64,000 bases of DNA. It comes from Meridianimarinicoccus aquatilis. GTDB lineage: Bacteria > Pseudomonadota > Alphaproteobacteria > Rhodobacterales > Rhodobacteraceae. This document shows, piece after piece, positions 23,530 to 33,245 of the stretch (position 1 is its first letter; each line of letters begins with the position of its first letter). The notes below the pieces were generated by a model, which was not told where the DNA came from, made no database searches, and was given only the letters and a program-made list of their open reading frames with translations. The translations under genes were made by a program, and so were the position numbers. The stretch covers positions 62,001 to 126,000 of the forward strand of contig NZ_SMZO01000005.1 of assembly GCF_004358675.1 (NCBI RefSeq), read 5' to 3'.

Positions 23530-24954
23530 ATGAGCGATGATCTTCGGAAAGTTTTTGCTGGTGCCCGCATCCGTCACTTGCGCCAAACGAAGAAAATGAC
23601 ACAAGCCGAGTTCGCGGAAAACCTCGGACTTTCGACAAGTTACTTGAACCAGATCGAGAACAATAACCGATCTTTGTCAGCCTCGGTAATCCTGGCATTG
23701 TTCAACAGGTTTGGCTTCGACCTTTCTGATCTCGCTCTCGACGAGTCAGGCAAGATCGCCGTTGATTTGGGTGAAATTCTTGCGGATCCGGTTTTTGCTG
23801 ACACCAAGATCATGCCGCAAGAACTGAAAATCGCCGTGTTAAACACCCCAAATATGGTGCGCGCTTTTCTTGGCCTGCACCGTGCATTCCAGAAATCCCG
23901 TGAGCAGTTGGGCCACCTTGATACGACCCTGACCGAAACCGAAGCCAGCGTGGCACCAATGCCATATGAAGAGGTGAGAGACTACTTTCACTACAAGGAC
24001 AACTATATCGACGAGCTGGATCGCGAAGCCGAAAAATTCGCGCGGACGATTTCTCAGACCGACAGACAGCGATACACCCTTCTCGCCGATTACCTAAGCG
24101 ATGCCCACGGTATTCGAGTGGTCGAAACGAAAAGTGCGGCCGAGGCCGGTGCAATTCGAAGGTTTGATCCTGTTACTCAAACGCTGCATCTCAGCGCCAC
24201 ATCGACCGCAGCCACCAACTACTTTCAAATGGCCTATCAAGTCGGGCTGTTAGAGCAGGGCGCGCTGATCGAAAAGCTGTTGGACGAGGCGGGCTTTCAC
24301 ACCCAGAGTGCCCGAGAAGTCTGTCGCATGACATTTGCAAACTACTTCGCGGGCGCGGTCGTGCTGCCATACAAGGAATTTGTGGAAGCCGCATCAGAGA
24401 TGCGGCATGATCTGGATCGCCTGGCATTTCGCTTTGATGCCAGCCGCGAACAGGTTTGCCACCGTCTCAGCATGTTGCAAAGACCCGGTCAAAAGGGGGT
24501 TCCGTTCTACTTCCTGCGCATCGACCGGGCCGGCAACATTACCAAACGGCACAGTGCGACCAGCCTGCAATTCACCCGCTTCGGAGGATCCTGCCCACTG
24601 TGGAACATCCACGCAGCCTTTGAAGGCCACGGCGAAATCCTGCGTCAATTGGCAAGCACGCCTGACGGGCTTCGCTATGTGTGCCTTGCCTTCAGCAAGA
24701 CCATTCAAAGCTCTGCTTTCGGCAAAACCTCGCGGAAGTACGCGATTGGCCTTGGATGTGAAGCAAAATATGCCGGGCAACTCGTTTACGCCGATGATCT
24801 GGACGTTTCAGACCCGCAGCGGTTTGAACCGATTGGCACCGGATGCCGCATCTGCGAACGTTCGAATTGCGGACATCGGTCGGTGCCCCCCCTCGCCCGC
24901 GATATCAAGGTGGACCACCATTCTCGAAATGTCGTGCCGTTTCAGGTGGACTGA
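23530..24954 (+). CDS. ScfR/PrpR/RamB-family short-chain fatty acyl regulator
   Basis: A 474-residue regulator. Residues 12-67 form an XRE helix-turn-helix (RHLRQTKKMTQAEFAENLG, TSYLNQIENNNRSLS). The central part (about 150-330) resembles the IrrE-like/DUF955 domain, and the C-terminal part (340-470) is the ScfR domain with the Cys-rich CRICERSNCGHRSVPPLAR motif at about 438-455. Family members sense short-chain acyl-CoA and control acetate/propionate genes. It is divergent from the phaB-prpE-phaA-phaC operon, its likely target. The leader is very short. Confidence 0.9.
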   Translation: MSDDLRKVFAGARIRHLRQTKKMTQAEFAENLGLSTSYLNQIENNNRSLSASVILALFNRFGFDLSDLALDESGKIAVDLGEILADPVFADTKIMPQELKIAVLNTPNMVRAFLGLHRAFQKSREQLGHLDTTLTETEASVAPMPYEEVRDYFHYKDNYIDELDREAEKFARTISQTDRQRYTLLADYLSDAHGIRVVETKSAAEAGAIRRFDPVTQTLHLSATSTAATNYFQMAYQVGLLEQGALIEKLLDEAGFHTQSAREVCRMTFANYFAGAVVLPYKEFVEAASEMRHDLDRLAFRFDASREQVCHRLSMLQRPGQKGVPFYFLRIDRAGNITKRHSATSLQFTRFGGSCPLWNIHAAFEGHGEILRQLASTPDGLRYVCLAFSKTIQSSAFGKTSRKYAIGLGCEAKYAGQLVYADDLDVSDPQRFEPIGTGCRICERSNCGHRSVPPLARDIKVDHHSRNVVPFQVD

Positions 24955-24974
24955 CGATTGAACAGGATGTCAGG

Positions 24975-25140
24975 GGCCTTGTTGCAGGGATCGTCCCAAG
25001 GCTGATATTGGCGCGGTTTGTTCCCATCAGGGTGCTGTGAGTGCCGCACAAGTTCAACGTTCATCGCCGGGCACATATCCCCAAGCAGAAGCATCGGGTG
25101 ACGAATTGGGCGGCGTACAACGAAAGGCATTGTCAGGTTG
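24975..25140 (+). mobile_element. IS5-family relic A (IS tip and transposase N terminus)
   Basis: Starts at the IS tip GGCCTTGTTGCAGGGATCG and runs into a transposase start beginning at GTG 25041 (MPHKFNVHRRAHIPKQKHRV, then TNWAAYNE), after which homology is lost. The segment is about 85 percent identical, by eye, to the inverse copy at 43330-43479, which fixes the tip. Only about 25 residues of the transposase remain. An antisense open frame (24942-25130, with HPDGNKPRQY) is a by-product of this IS end. Confidence 0.7.
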
Positions 25141-25204
25141 CTGACGTCAAAACGTCAGGGTGGGTCGCCGTCATGTTGAACATCGAACCTTTGTCCCGGA
25201 TCAG

Positions 25205-25379
25205 GGGCGTCCGATTTCCGCCAAAATCCGCCGACGCCGACCGACAAATGGCATCTTGATGACGTCGTGATCCGCATCAAGGGGAGGACCCGCTGTGGGC
25301 CGGCTATGCTGCGGAACCGGCCGTCCGAGTGACGCTGCTCCCGCCAAGGTTTGCCCAGCGTCAACACCCTGACAATGCC
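25205..25379 (+). mobile_element. IS6-family relic L, internally deleted
   Basis: The left part encodes TDKWHLDDVVIRIKGR, the N-terminal catalytic region of IS6/IS26-type transposases; it then jumps to the C-terminal coding end LWAGYAAE (in another frame) and runs to a terminal sequence ending ACCCTGACAATGCC. The last 88 bases are about 90 percent identical to 38760-38847 in the same orientation. The middle of the transposase is missing, so it cannot move itself. Confidence 0.7.
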
Positions 25380-25460
25380 GTTATGGCCCGTACGCCTTAC
25401 CGATATATGGTTGAGATCCGGCTCGGTAAACTACACTAGCGTTTGCGAAAGGGGCGCGTA

Positions 25461-26336
25461 TCAGCGGGTCTTGCTCAGGGGATCAAGCTCGTCGCGCAGC
25501 CAGTCACCGAGCAGGTTCAACCCCAGCACCGTCAGCATGATAGCGATCCCCGGGAAGACCGTGATCCACCATGCCGTTTGAATATAGCTGCGGCCTTCGG
25601 ACAACATCCCACCCCAGCTCGGTGTTTGCGGGTCTGCACCAAGGCCAAGGAAGGTCAAACTGCTTTCGAGCAGGATGTTGTTGGCCACGTTCAGCGTTAG
25701 CAGAATGATGAGCGGCCCCATCGCATTGGGTAGAATGTGGCTGAAAATAATCTTCCAGTTCGGGAGGCCGTAACTGACCGCCGCTTGCACGAATTCACGT
25801 TCACGCAAACTCAATACCGATCCGCGAACAAGGCGCGCATATTGCACCCATTGCGAGACGATCATGAGGATGATGATCCGGTCGATACCAGGCCCGACGA
25901 TCGCGATGACCGTGATGGCGAGCAAGATGAACGGCAAGGCCAGTTGCACGTCAGCAAAACGCATAACAAAACTGTCGAGGATGCCGCGGTAGTACCCTGC
26001 ATATAGCCCGATCACCGTGCCCAACACCACCGATCCAAGCGCGGACAAAAGACCGACCGTCAACGAAATGCGTCCGCCATGGACGATGCGGGCAAGGATA
26101 TCGCGGCCCAGTGGATCCGTGCCAAGCGGGTTTTCCCAGCTTTGAAACGGCTCGGACAGCCTCGCAAGCAGGTTCACCTCTGAACCGCCGCCTGGAAAGA
26201 GGACTCCTGAGAACACGACCAGCAGGGTCAGGACGCAGGTCAATGTCACTCCGGCAACAAATTCGAACTTTGCGAAACGGCTTTTGCGAAAGCGCTGAAA
26301 TCGGGACGCGGTGGGGTTTTGTGTTGCTTCAGTCAT
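25461..26336 (-). CDS. Peptide/nickel ABC transporter permease (DppC type)
   Basis: Starting at ATG 26336, one base past the upstream permease stop, the product is 291 residues with an N-terminal anchor helix (FVAGVTLTCVLTLLVVFSGVL), the conserved GTDPLGRDILARIVHGGRISL and the cytoplasmic EAA-type loop (SVLSLREREFVQAAVSYGLPNWKIIFSHILPN). This is the second inner-membrane subunit of a Dpp/Opp importer. Last gene of the pcp-linked operon; the stretch beyond it to the IS6 relic holds no gene. Confidence 0.93.
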   Translation of the reverse strand: MTEATQNPTASRFQRFRKSRFAKFEFVAGVTLTCVLTLLVVFSGVLFPGGGSEVNLLARLSEPFQSWENPLGTDPLGRDILARIVHGGRISLTVGLLSALGSVVLGTVIGLYAGYYRGILDSFVMRFADVQLALPFILLAITVIAIVGPGIDRIIILMIVSQWVQYARLVRGSVLSLREREFVQAAVSYGLPNWKIIFSHILPNAMGPLIILLTLNVANNILLESSLTFLGLGADPQTPSWGGMLSEGRSYIQTAWWITVFPGIAIMLTVLGLNLLGDWLRDELDPLSKTR

Positions 26337-26337
26337 A

Positions 26338-27264
26338 TCAAGCCACCCGAATGCGAGGATCAATCAAGCCATAGACGAGGTCCACAGCAAGGTTCACGGC
26401 GACAATCATGATCGCCAAGATAGTCACGGTTGCCTGCAGGAGCGGGTAATCACGCTGTGCGATTGCCTCGATCGACAGGGTACCCATACCCGGCCAATTG
26501 AAGACCAGTTCTACCACTACGAGCCCGCCGATCAGGTTGCCGAATTGCAGCCCGAGGAAGGTAACGATGGCGATGGCGGCGTTGCGCAAGGCGTGTTTAT
26601 AGATCACTGACCATTCGCTTAGCCCCTTGGCACGGGCCACCATCACGTATTGCGCAGACAGCGTTTCAAGCATCTGGGTTCGCACCAGACGCACATTGGT
26701 CGCGGTCAGGATGATGCCAATCGTCAACGCGGGCAGGATTAGAGCTGACCATGTTTCAAACCCTGACGCAGGCAGGATCGGAAAGGTGATCGACAAGAGC
26801 AGCACGAACATAATGCCAAGCCAGAAATTCGGAAAGGAAAGACCCACGAGCGACAGCACGCGGATGATCTGGTCCGAGATACCGCCCTTGTGCAGCGCCG
26901 CGTGGATACCAAGAGGGATCGAAATGAGAATCGAGATGCCCATAGACGCCACCGCCAATATGAGGGTCGACGGAAGGGCAATGCTGATCAGATCTGCGAT
27001 CGAACCGCGGAAAAACGAATTGCCAAGATCAAAGGTGATCAGGCCCTTGAGGAAATCGAGATACTGGGCATAAAACGGTTGGTTCAGACCCAAAGCCTCG
27101 CGAATACGGATAAGGTCCTCTTCTGTGACGCTGCTGGATTCAGCGGTCATCATCACGGCCGGATCACCGGTCAAGCGCACAGCGAGGGCAACAAAGAGCG
27201 TCACCGCCAATGTCACAAGGACAGCCTGCAAAGCGCGTTGCAGAATAAAGCGGAATACGGGCAT
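26338..27264 (-). CDS. Peptide/nickel ABC transporter permease (DppB type)
   Basis: A 308-residue permease with the typical N terminus (FRFILQRALQAVLVTLAVTLFVALAVRLTGDPA), helices throughout, the loop RTQMLETLSAQYVMVARAKGLSEW with the ATPase-coupling EAA motif, and the C-terminal DLVYGLIDPRIRV. It forms the heterodimer with the following DppC-type protein. It is separated from the substrate-binding gene by a stem-loop. Confidence 0.93.
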   Translation of the reverse strand: MPVFRFILQRALQAVLVTLAVTLFVALAVRLTGDPAVMMTAESSSVTEEDLIRIREALGLNQPFYAQYLDFLKGLITFDLGNSFFRGSIADLISIALPSTLILAVASMGISILISIPLGIHAALHKGGISDQIIRVLSLVGLSFPNFWLGIMFVLLLSITFPILPASGFETWSALILPALTIGIILTATNVRLVRTQMLETLSAQYVMVARAKGLSEWSVIYKHALRNAAIAIVTFLGLQFGNLIGGLVVVELVFNWPGMGTLSIEAIAQRDYPLLQATVTILAIMIVAVNLAVDLVYGLIDPRIRVA

Positions 27265-27313
27265 GCGGGACCTCTCTTATAGTCGGCGTATCACGCCGCT
27301 GCTGGGTGGATAA

Positions 27314-27343
27314 TCCGACCCCCGCTGTGTTGCGGAGGCCGGA
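27314..27343 (-). terminator. Intercistronic stem-loop after the peptide-binding protein gene
   Basis: TCCGACCCCCGC pairs with GCGGAGGCCGGA (two G-U pairs) around a six-base loop. Hairpins at this place commonly stabilise the abundant binding-protein message and lower downstream permease expression. Confidence 0.55.
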
Positions 27344-27349
27344 CGTGGT

Positions 27350-28885
27350 TTAGTCAAGCGTGACGTTCATGTAGCGCGCACGGTCATCGGGTGCCGGAAC
27401 GAACCCTTCGACGCTGGTGTTAACGCCATAGATTGTCGCCGTGTTGTAAAGCGGCAGATCAAGGGCCTGTTCGTGGGCGTAGCGTGCAACTTCTTGCAAC
27501 GCACCTTCGCGCACGTCGCGGTCATAGGTCTGGCGCTGCGCGTCGAGCAACTCGTCGAGTTTCTCATCCGACACATATGGATTGAAGCGCTCGCCGGTGT
27601 GGTAGAGGATGTAGGCCGTGTTATCGAAATCGAAGGTCCAACCGCCCCAGCCGTAGTAGAAGATCTCGCCGGTTTTGCCGTTCTCGATGATGTCGTTGAA
27701 GTAGACGCCGCGCTCATGGGTGCGGATATTCACGTTTAGACCAACCTGACCAAGGAAGGCGGAAATAACCTGAGCCACTTCGCGGAAGGTTTCGTCGTTG
27801 TTGGGCATATCAAGGGTGATCTCTGTGCCCGGCACAACGCCAGCTTCAGCCAAAAGCGCCTTCGCAGCTTCCGGATCGAAGGGATAGGCTTCAAGCTCTG
27901 GGTCATTGCCAAAGGACTTGGCGCCCTGCGCGCTGGAGATCGGGCTGGCCAAGCCGCCCAGCAATGCTTCGACGATTGTTACGCGGTCAACCGCCATGGA
28001 GATCGCCTGGCGCACGCGTGGATCAGCCGTAATGCCGTTCGCCGTGTTGAAACGCGTCAGAACAACAGTCGGGCCATCTACGGCAACCAGATCGACATCA
28101 GGGTGGTTCTGAATGGTCTCTACGGACGGGGTCGGTATGTTCAGGGCGATATCAACACCGCCTGAAAGCAACTCTGCCATACGCGTTGCGTCTTCCGAGA
28201 TGAAGCGGATGTTTACCTCGTCAACCTGCGCTTCGCCGTTCCAGTAATTGTCAAACTTTTCCAGCGTCACACCGACGGTGGGGGTGTATTCAACCACGCG
28301 GAAGGGGCCAGTGCCGACGGGCTGCATGTCAAATGCTTCTTCTCCGACTTCCTGGATATACATCGGTGGAACGATCATTGCGCCATAGCCGGCCAGCTTG
28401 GTGATCAGCACCGGATCAGGGCGCTCCATCATGAAATCGACGGTGAATTCATCCACCACGACGACTTCGCCGATAGAGGTGTAGTTGCTGCGCTGCGGGC
28501 CTTTTTCACCTTCTTCGCCCAGAAGACGGTCAAAGGTGTATTTCACGGCCTCGGCATTGAATGGTTCACCATTGTGGAATTCAACGCCTTCACGCAGGGT
28601 AAAACGGATGCGTGTTTCATCGTCGAGGAATTCCCAGCCTGTTGCCAGCCCGGGCTGCAGCTCAAGGTCTTCGCCGCGGAACACGAGCCCGTCAAAAACG
28701 TTGCTGCCAATCGAGCCCCAAGACAGACGGAACGTGTCAATTGGGTCAAGGTTTTGTGGATCTTGACGTTGGGCAACGTTCAGGGTCGTGTCTTGCGCAA
28801 CGGCAGGCGCCGCAAGTGCGAAGCACGTTGCCAGCAGCGCTGAACGCAGAGCGCCCTTTGCAATCAGGTTGGGACGATTTTTCAT
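27350..28885 (-). CDS. Peptide ABC transporter substrate-binding protein (SBP_bac_5)
   Basis: A 511-residue periplasmic binding protein with a Sec signal peptide (LRSALLATCFALAAPAVAQ, cleavage near residue 31) and the family landmarks DPQNLDPIDTFR, GLATGWEFLDDETRIRFTLREGVEFHNGEPFNAEAVKYTFDR and LPLYNTATIYGVNTSVEGF. The Dpp/Opp family binds peptides or nickel-type chelates. Its operon with pyroglutamyl peptidase suggests peptides beginning with pyroglutamate or their fragments; this is inference. Confidence 0.93.
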   Translation of the reverse strand: MKNRPNLIAKGALRSALLATCFALAAPAVAQDTTLNVAQRQDPQNLDPIDTFRLSWGSIGSNVFDGLVFRGEDLELQPGLATGWEFLDDETRIRFTLREGVEFHNGEPFNAEAVKYTFDRLLGEEGEKGPQRSNYTSIGEVVVVDEFTVDFMMERPDPVLITKLAGYGAMIVPPMYIQEVGEEAFDMQPVGTGPFRVVEYTPTVGVTLEKFDNYWNGEAQVDEVNIRFISEDATRMAELLSGGVDIALNIPTPSVETIQNHPDVDLVAVDGPTVVLTRFNTANGITADPRVRQAISMAVDRVTIVEALLGGLASPISSAQGAKSFGNDPELEAYPFDPEAAKALLAEAGVVPGTEITLDMPNNDETFREVAQVISAFLGQVGLNVNIRTHERGVYFNDIIENGKTGEIFYYGWGGWTFDFDNTAYILYHTGERFNPYVSDEKLDELLDAQRQTYDRDVREGALQEVARYAHEQALDLPLYNTATIYGVNTSVEGFVPAPDDRARYMNVTLD

Positions 28886-28925
28886 CTCATGTCTCCTGTT
28901 GGATGGTTGATCTATTGGTTTGGGT

Positions 28926-30767
28926 TCACGAGGCTTGCTCGGCTACGAAGTGCCCGTCGCTCACCGCTTTAAGGGTTACGGGGGCCGGTTCGTTGCCCAC
29001 AGCCCGCATGCCGCTGGGAATTTCGCCCTCAAGTGGCGGGCGCGTTGGACGAACGCCGGGATTGAGAACCGGCACAGCAGACAAAAGCCTTTTGGTATAG
29101 GGGTGTTGCGGATTTTCGAAAACCTGTTGGCGACTGCCGATTTCGACGATCTGACCCAAATACATGACCGCGACACGGTGGCTGATACGTTCGACCACAG
29201 CCATATCATGGGTGATGAAGAGGTAGGACAGGCCCTGTTCGGCCTGCAACTGCATCAAGAGATTGACCACCTGTGCCTGCACACTGACATCAAGCGCCGA
29301 CACGGCTTCGTCAGCGATTATCAGGCTGGGATCACAGGCCAGTGCGCGGGCGATACACAGGCGTTGACGTTGCCCGCCGGAAAACTGGTGCGGATAGCGC
29401 CCGGCGTGGTCTGCGGGCAGCCCGACCTTTACCAGTAAATCTGCGATCTTGTCCTTCGCTTCGGCTTTTGATGTCACAAGACCGTGGACCAAGGCTGGTT
29501 CAATCAGGCTGTCACCGACTGTCTTGCGCGGGTTAAGCGAGCCGTAGGGGTCTTGAAAGACATATTGTGTTTGCTTGCGAAAGGCTTTGCGGTCGTCGGC
29601 GGGCAGCGAAAAGATATCCTGCCCGTGAAAGCGCATCGCGCCGGACACCGGATCCTGCAATTGTTGGATCGTTTTGCCGACGGTTGACTTGCCACTGCCG
29701 GACTCTCCGACAAGCGCCAGCGTTTCGCCGGGGTAGATATTGAACGACACTTTTTCGGCGGCATGGACGCGGTGGGTTACACGGCTGAGGAGCCCGCCCC
29801 GAATGTCAAAGCGAACCGTCAAATCCTCGATCTCCAGCACCGGCTTGCTGCGATCCACTGGCTTGGCGGGCACCGTTTCCGGCGCGAACTCCTGACCCGG
29901 GATATCGAAGAGCTTGGGCATGGTGGTGCCCGTCATTGAACCAATCCGTGGCACAGCAGCCAAAAGCTCTTGCGTGTAGGGTGCCTTGGGGTGGCTCAGC
30001 ACCTCTTTCACGCCCCCCGCTTCGATGGGCTTGCTCGCCTTCATTACCAGCACGTCATCGGCCATTTCCGACACCACGCCCATGTCATGGCTGATGAAGA
30101 TCACCGAGGTTCGCATCTTGGCCTGTAGGTCGCGGATGATGTGCAGGATTTGCGCCTGAATGGTCACGTCGAGTGCGGTCGTCGGCTCGTCGGCAATCAG
30201 GATTTTCGGCTGGCAGCACAGCGCCATGGCAATCATCACCCGCTGGCGCATACCCCCTGATAGCTGGTGCGGATATGAGTCGAGCAACCGCTTGGCGTTC
30301 GGCAAACGCACGAGGTCGAGGAACTCTTGCGCCTTCTGGCGTGCATTACTGCGCGACAGTCCTTGGTGCAGGGCAAGTGTTTCACCCATTTGCGAGCCAA
30401 TGGTGTAGACCGGATTGAGCGATGTCATCGGTTCCTGAAAGATCATCGCGATCTCGTTTCCGCGCACCTGACGAAGCTCGTTCTCTGTCAGTTGGTCGAG
30501 ATTGACGCGCCGCCCCAGAACGTCACTTTGAAACAGCATCTCACCGCCCGCGATGCGCCCGCCCAAGTGCTTTAACAAGCCAAGGATCGCCAAAGACGTG
30601 ATCGACTTGCCCGAACCGGATTCACCGACGATGGCGAGGGTTCGATTGTGCGCAAGATCAAAAGACACACCATCGACAACACGCGCGGCAGACGGGCCAT
30701 CCCCGAAGGTGACACTCAAGTCACGCACGCAAAGCAATGGTGTTTTCGAAGCGGTCGTGTCGGTCAT
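28926..30767 (-). CDS. Fused dual-ATPase subunit of the peptide ABC transporter (DppD-DppF)
   Basis: A 613-residue protein with two complete nucleotide-binding domains. The first has Walker A GESGSGKS at 48-55, signature LSGGMRQRV and Walker [13 protein letters not shown]; the second has GESGSGKS near 355, FSGGQRQRL and [12 protein letters not shown]. Each is followed by the oligopeptide C-terminal region. It combines in one chain what is normally two genes, as in the GsiA/YejF class. Its start is 13 bases from the pcp stop. Confidence 0.95.
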   Translation of the reverse strand: MTDTTASKTPLLCVRDLSVTFGDGPSAARVVDGVSFDLAHNRTLAIVGESGSGKSITSLAILGLLKHLGGRIAGGEMLFQSDVLGRRVNLDQLTENELRQVRGNEIAMIFQEPMTSLNPVYTIGSQMGETLALHQGLSRSNARQKAQEFLDLVRLPNAKRLLDSYPHQLSGGMRQRVMIAMALCCQPKILIADEPTTALDVTIQAQILHIIRDLQAKMRTSVIFISHDMGVVSEMADDVLVMKASKPIEAGGVKEVLSHPKAPYTQELLAAVPRIGSMTGTTMPKLFDIPGQEFAPETVPAKPVDRSKPVLEIEDLTVRFDIRGGLLSRVTHRVHAAEKVSFNIYPGETLALVGESGSGKSTVGKTIQQLQDPVSGAMRFHGQDIFSLPADDRKAFRKQTQYVFQDPYGSLNPRKTVGDSLIEPALVHGLVTSKAEAKDKIADLLVKVGLPADHAGRYPHQFSGGQRQRLCIARALACDPSLIIADEAVSALDVSVQAQVVNLLMQLQAEQGLSYLFITHDMAVVERISHRVAVMYLGQIVEIGSRQQVFENPQHPYTKRLLSAVPVLNPGVRPTRPPLEGEIPSGMRAVGNEPAPVTLKAVSDGHFVAEQAS

Positions 30768-30780
30768 GGGAGTTACTTTC

Positions 30781-31434
30781 TCAAACGGCCTGAGCAGGTC
30801 GCGCGGTTAAGGCAGCCGTGAGGGTTTCGATGCAAATTGCGATAGCATCGGTTGTCACGGCCAAACTCATAGAAGCGGACTGACGTTTGCGATCTTGCAT
30901 CTGGGCGACATTGGCGGGCGTCTGGGGGACGTGAATGAATCCGGTCAGCGTTTGCAGGCCGCGCTTTTCGATCACATGTGCCGTGGTATAAAGCATCTGG
31001 TTGCAAAGGTGCGTGCCAGCGCTGAAGGATACCGCTGCCGGAATGCCCGCGATATTCATCGCTTCGACCATTTCAGCATTGGGCAGTGTCGCGTTATACG
31101 CCACCGGCCCACCGGATACGATAGGCGCAAGGTTGCGGTGTGCACCGGAAGCGTCTGGTACATCAAAATGCAGCCAATTCACGCCCACCATTTCGGTCTG
31201 AATGATCGCGGCACCTGAAACGCCGATGCCAACCCAAGCGTCCGGTTGGTGCGTGTCCAACAACGTTTCAATACTTTTTGATAGATCGTCCGAGTGAACA
31301 GGCATGACATGGCCGATCACCTCGCACCCGGTCCAGTCACGCTTGCCCAGCTCACCGACAACTTGCGCTGCGGGGTTGATTTCGGCCTTCGCCCAAGCGC
31401 CATAACCGGCGACAAGAATTCGTGGTAGCTGCAC
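30781..31434 (-). CDS. pcp: Pyroglutamyl-peptidase I
   Basis: A 217-residue cysteine peptidase. The catalytic triad falls exactly at the canonical positions: Glu81 (QTEMVGVNW), Cys144 (SAGTHLCNQMLY) and His168 (GFIHVP). It removes N-terminal pyroglutamate from peptides in the cytoplasm. First gene of the peptide ABC operon, so imported peptides would be trimmed directly and the free 5-oxoproline passed to the PxpABC enzyme encoded nearby. Confidence 0.93.
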   Translation of the reverse strand: MQLPRILVAGYGAWAKAEINPAAQVVGELGKRDWTGCEVIGHVMPVHSDDLSKSIETLLDTHQPDAWVGIGVSGAAIIQTEMVGVNWLHFDVPDASGAHRNLAPIVSGGPVAYNATLPNAEMVEAMNIAGIPAAVSFSAGTHLCNQMLYTTAHVIEKRGLQTLTGFIHVPQTPANVAQMQDRKRQSASMSLAVTTDAIAICIETLTAALTARPAQAV

Positions 31435-31504
31435 CCTGCGTCCTTCCTAACCAAACGTTAGCTGGGTTTTTTCGCGACAGAGTTGATGCAATCAAGTCAT
31501 TTTG

Positions 31505-31518
31505 ATACATTGATGTAT
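31505..31518. promoter_or_regulatory. LysR-type box between pcp and the LysR gene
   Basis: ATACAT-TG-ATGTAT, a perfect six-base inverted repeat containing T-N10-A, 31 bases before the LysR start and 70 bases before pcp; typical of a LysR operator. Confidence 0.55.
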
Positions 31519-31549
31519 GCGTAAATGTTATAGGAAGTGAGGCCGGTCA

Positions 31550-32506
31550 ATGAAGCATAGGCAGGTCGAAGCTTTCCGGTATGTGATGCAGACAGGTACG
31601 ACAGCGCAGGCTGCGAAGTTGATGTCCGTGAGCCAACCCGCAGTCAGTCGACTCGTCGCAGACTTGGAATATCATTTGAAATTCAAACTGTTCGAGCGTC
31701 GCATGGGGCGGCTCCACCCCACTGCAGAGGCGACGCAATTCTATGCGGCGGTCGATAATTTTTTCATCGGGATTGAGCAACTGGAGCACTCTGCCCAACA
31801 ATTGCGCAATCAGTCTGCGACTCCACTCAAGATCAGCGCGACGCCCGCATTGTCGACAAGTATTGTGCCAAAGGCTATTTCGCGTTTTCGCAAACTGCAC
31901 ACCAATGTTGCAATCGAGCTTGAATCCGCATCATATTGGAAGATCGCACTAAAACTTCGAACGCAACAAGCCAATTTGGGAATCACTCATGCCTTCCCAG
32001 AACTGCCTGGATTGACGCAAGAACCTGTGCTGTCCGTGCCCCATGTCTGTGCCATGCACGAGTCTCATCCGCTCTCGGCTAAAGACGTCATCATCCCGCA
32101 GGACCTTGAGGGCGAGAACGTTTTGCGCATTTTGCCCGAAGCAGACGTGGACTGGGATGCGACGACAGGTGTGCTCGAAGGCTACGGCGTTCGGTTTTAT
32201 TCAAATATCGCCACGCAGAGCTCTCACACCGGGTATGCTCTCATTGCAGAAAACCTTGCCGTCGGGTTGATCGAGCCTTTCGCCGCGCATTCATGGCTTC
32301 GCAATAACGTTGTGATCCGCCCGTTCGAACCACGGGTGGATTATACTTATGTGGTCGCCCTGCCAGAATTTCAGCCTGTCTCACGTTTGGTGAAAGAATT
32401 CATAGCCATCCTGCGCGAAACCGCTGTGTCTTTTGGCACAGCCGGGCTCGACGGCGAGCGATCCCCCGCGTCTAAACAGGTTGCCCGTCAAACTGCGCAA
32501 GGGTGA
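31550..32506 (+). CDS. LysR-family regulator of the pyroglutamate locus
   Basis: A 318-residue LysR protein: helix-turn-helix at residues 1-60 (MKHRQVEAFRYVMQTGTTAQAA, SQPAVSRLVADLEYHLKFKLFER) and a ligand-binding domain from about 90. It is divergent from the pcp-dpp operon. Its 3' end overlaps the convergent pxpA gene by 35 bases. By position it controls one or both pyroglutamate operons; a ligand such as 5-oxoproline or glutamate is inferred. Confidence 0.92.
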   Translation: MKHRQVEAFRYVMQTGTTAQAAKLMSVSQPAVSRLVADLEYHLKFKLFERRMGRLHPTAEATQFYAAVDNFFIGIEQLEHSAQQLRNQSATPLKISATPALSTSIVPKAISRFRKLHTNVAIELESASYWKIALKLRTQQANLGITHAFPELPGLTQEPVLSVPHVCAMHESHPLSAKDVIIPQDLEGENVLRILPEADVDWDATTGVLEGYGVRFYSNIATQSSHTGYALIAENLAVGLIEPFAAHSWLRNNVVIRPFEPRVDYTYVVALPEFQPVSRLVKEFIAILRETAVSFGTAGLDGERSPASKQVARQTAQG

Positions 32507-33245
32507 CGCCATTATCCAGCAATGCACGGCGAACCTCAGATGCAATGCGGACCGCCGTCGGGGTGTCACCGTGTAGGCAGATCGTATCAATGCGCGTTGC
32601 GATGTGTTTACCGCTTTCGGTGATAATAGCGCCTTCGCGGACCATTTCGGCCATGCGGCGGCCAGCCACGTCCGGGTCATGGATCACGGCGCCGGGTAGC
32701 GCGCGATCAACCAGCGTTGCATCATCATTATAGGCCCGATCCGCAAAAATCTCGCAAGCAACGTTGCAGCCCAAAGCAGAAGCAGCACGTTGCTGGGCGG
32801 TGCCAGCCAAGACCATGATGATAAGATCGGGGGCGATATCGAGTGCGGCCTCATAGCAGACCTTGGCCATCACCTCATCCTCGGATGCCATATTTGCCAA
32901 TGCGCCATGTAGTTTAAGATGGCGCACCGAGCTGCCAGCGGCCCTTGCCATCGCCCGTGCTGCACCAATCTGATACCGCACCAAATTCTGAAGTGAGCCA
33001 GTCGCAACGTTCATGCGTTGCCGCCCGAACCCGTGTAGATCGGGAAAGCCCGGGTGCGCGCCGATACCGACGCCTTTTTGCGCCGCCGCCTTCATTGTTG
33101 CAGCCATCACATCCCAATCGCCCGCATGAAACCCGCAGGCGACATTGGCGGAAGTTACGATATCCAGCAGGGCAGCGTCATCGCCCATTTTCCAAGCACC
33201 GTAGCTTTCGCCCATATCGGCATTCAGGTCGACTGTTTGGGTCAT
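32472..33245 (-). CDS. pxpA: 5-oxoprolinase subunit PxpA (LamB/YcsF family)
   Basis: A 257-residue LamB/YcsF protein with the hallmark DLNADMGESYGAW, ANVACGFHAGD, GIGAHPGFPD, LKLHGAL and TICLHGDTP motifs. With PxpB and PxpC it hydrolyses 5-oxoproline to glutamate with ATP. Last gene of the TRAP-pxpBCA operon; its ATG overlaps the pxpC stop by four bases and its end runs 35 bases into the convergent LysR gene. Confidence 0.96.
   Translation of the reverse strand: MTQTVDLNADMGESYGAWKMGDDAALLDIVTSANVACGFHAGDWDVMAATMKAAAQKGVGIGAHPGFPDLHGFGRQRMNVATGSLQNLVRYQIGAARAMARAAGSSVRHLKLHGALANMASEDEVMAKVCYEAALDIAPDLIIMVLAGTAQQRAASALGCNVACEIFADRAYNDDATLVDRALPGAVIHDPDVAGRRMAEMVREGAIITESGKHIATRIDTICLHGDTPTAVRIASEVRRALLDNGVTLAQFDGQPV

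Noticed and set aside
25041-25259. A 72-codon ORF as a new gene
   Set aside because: It is the IS5 transposase start fused by decay to IS6 relic sequence.
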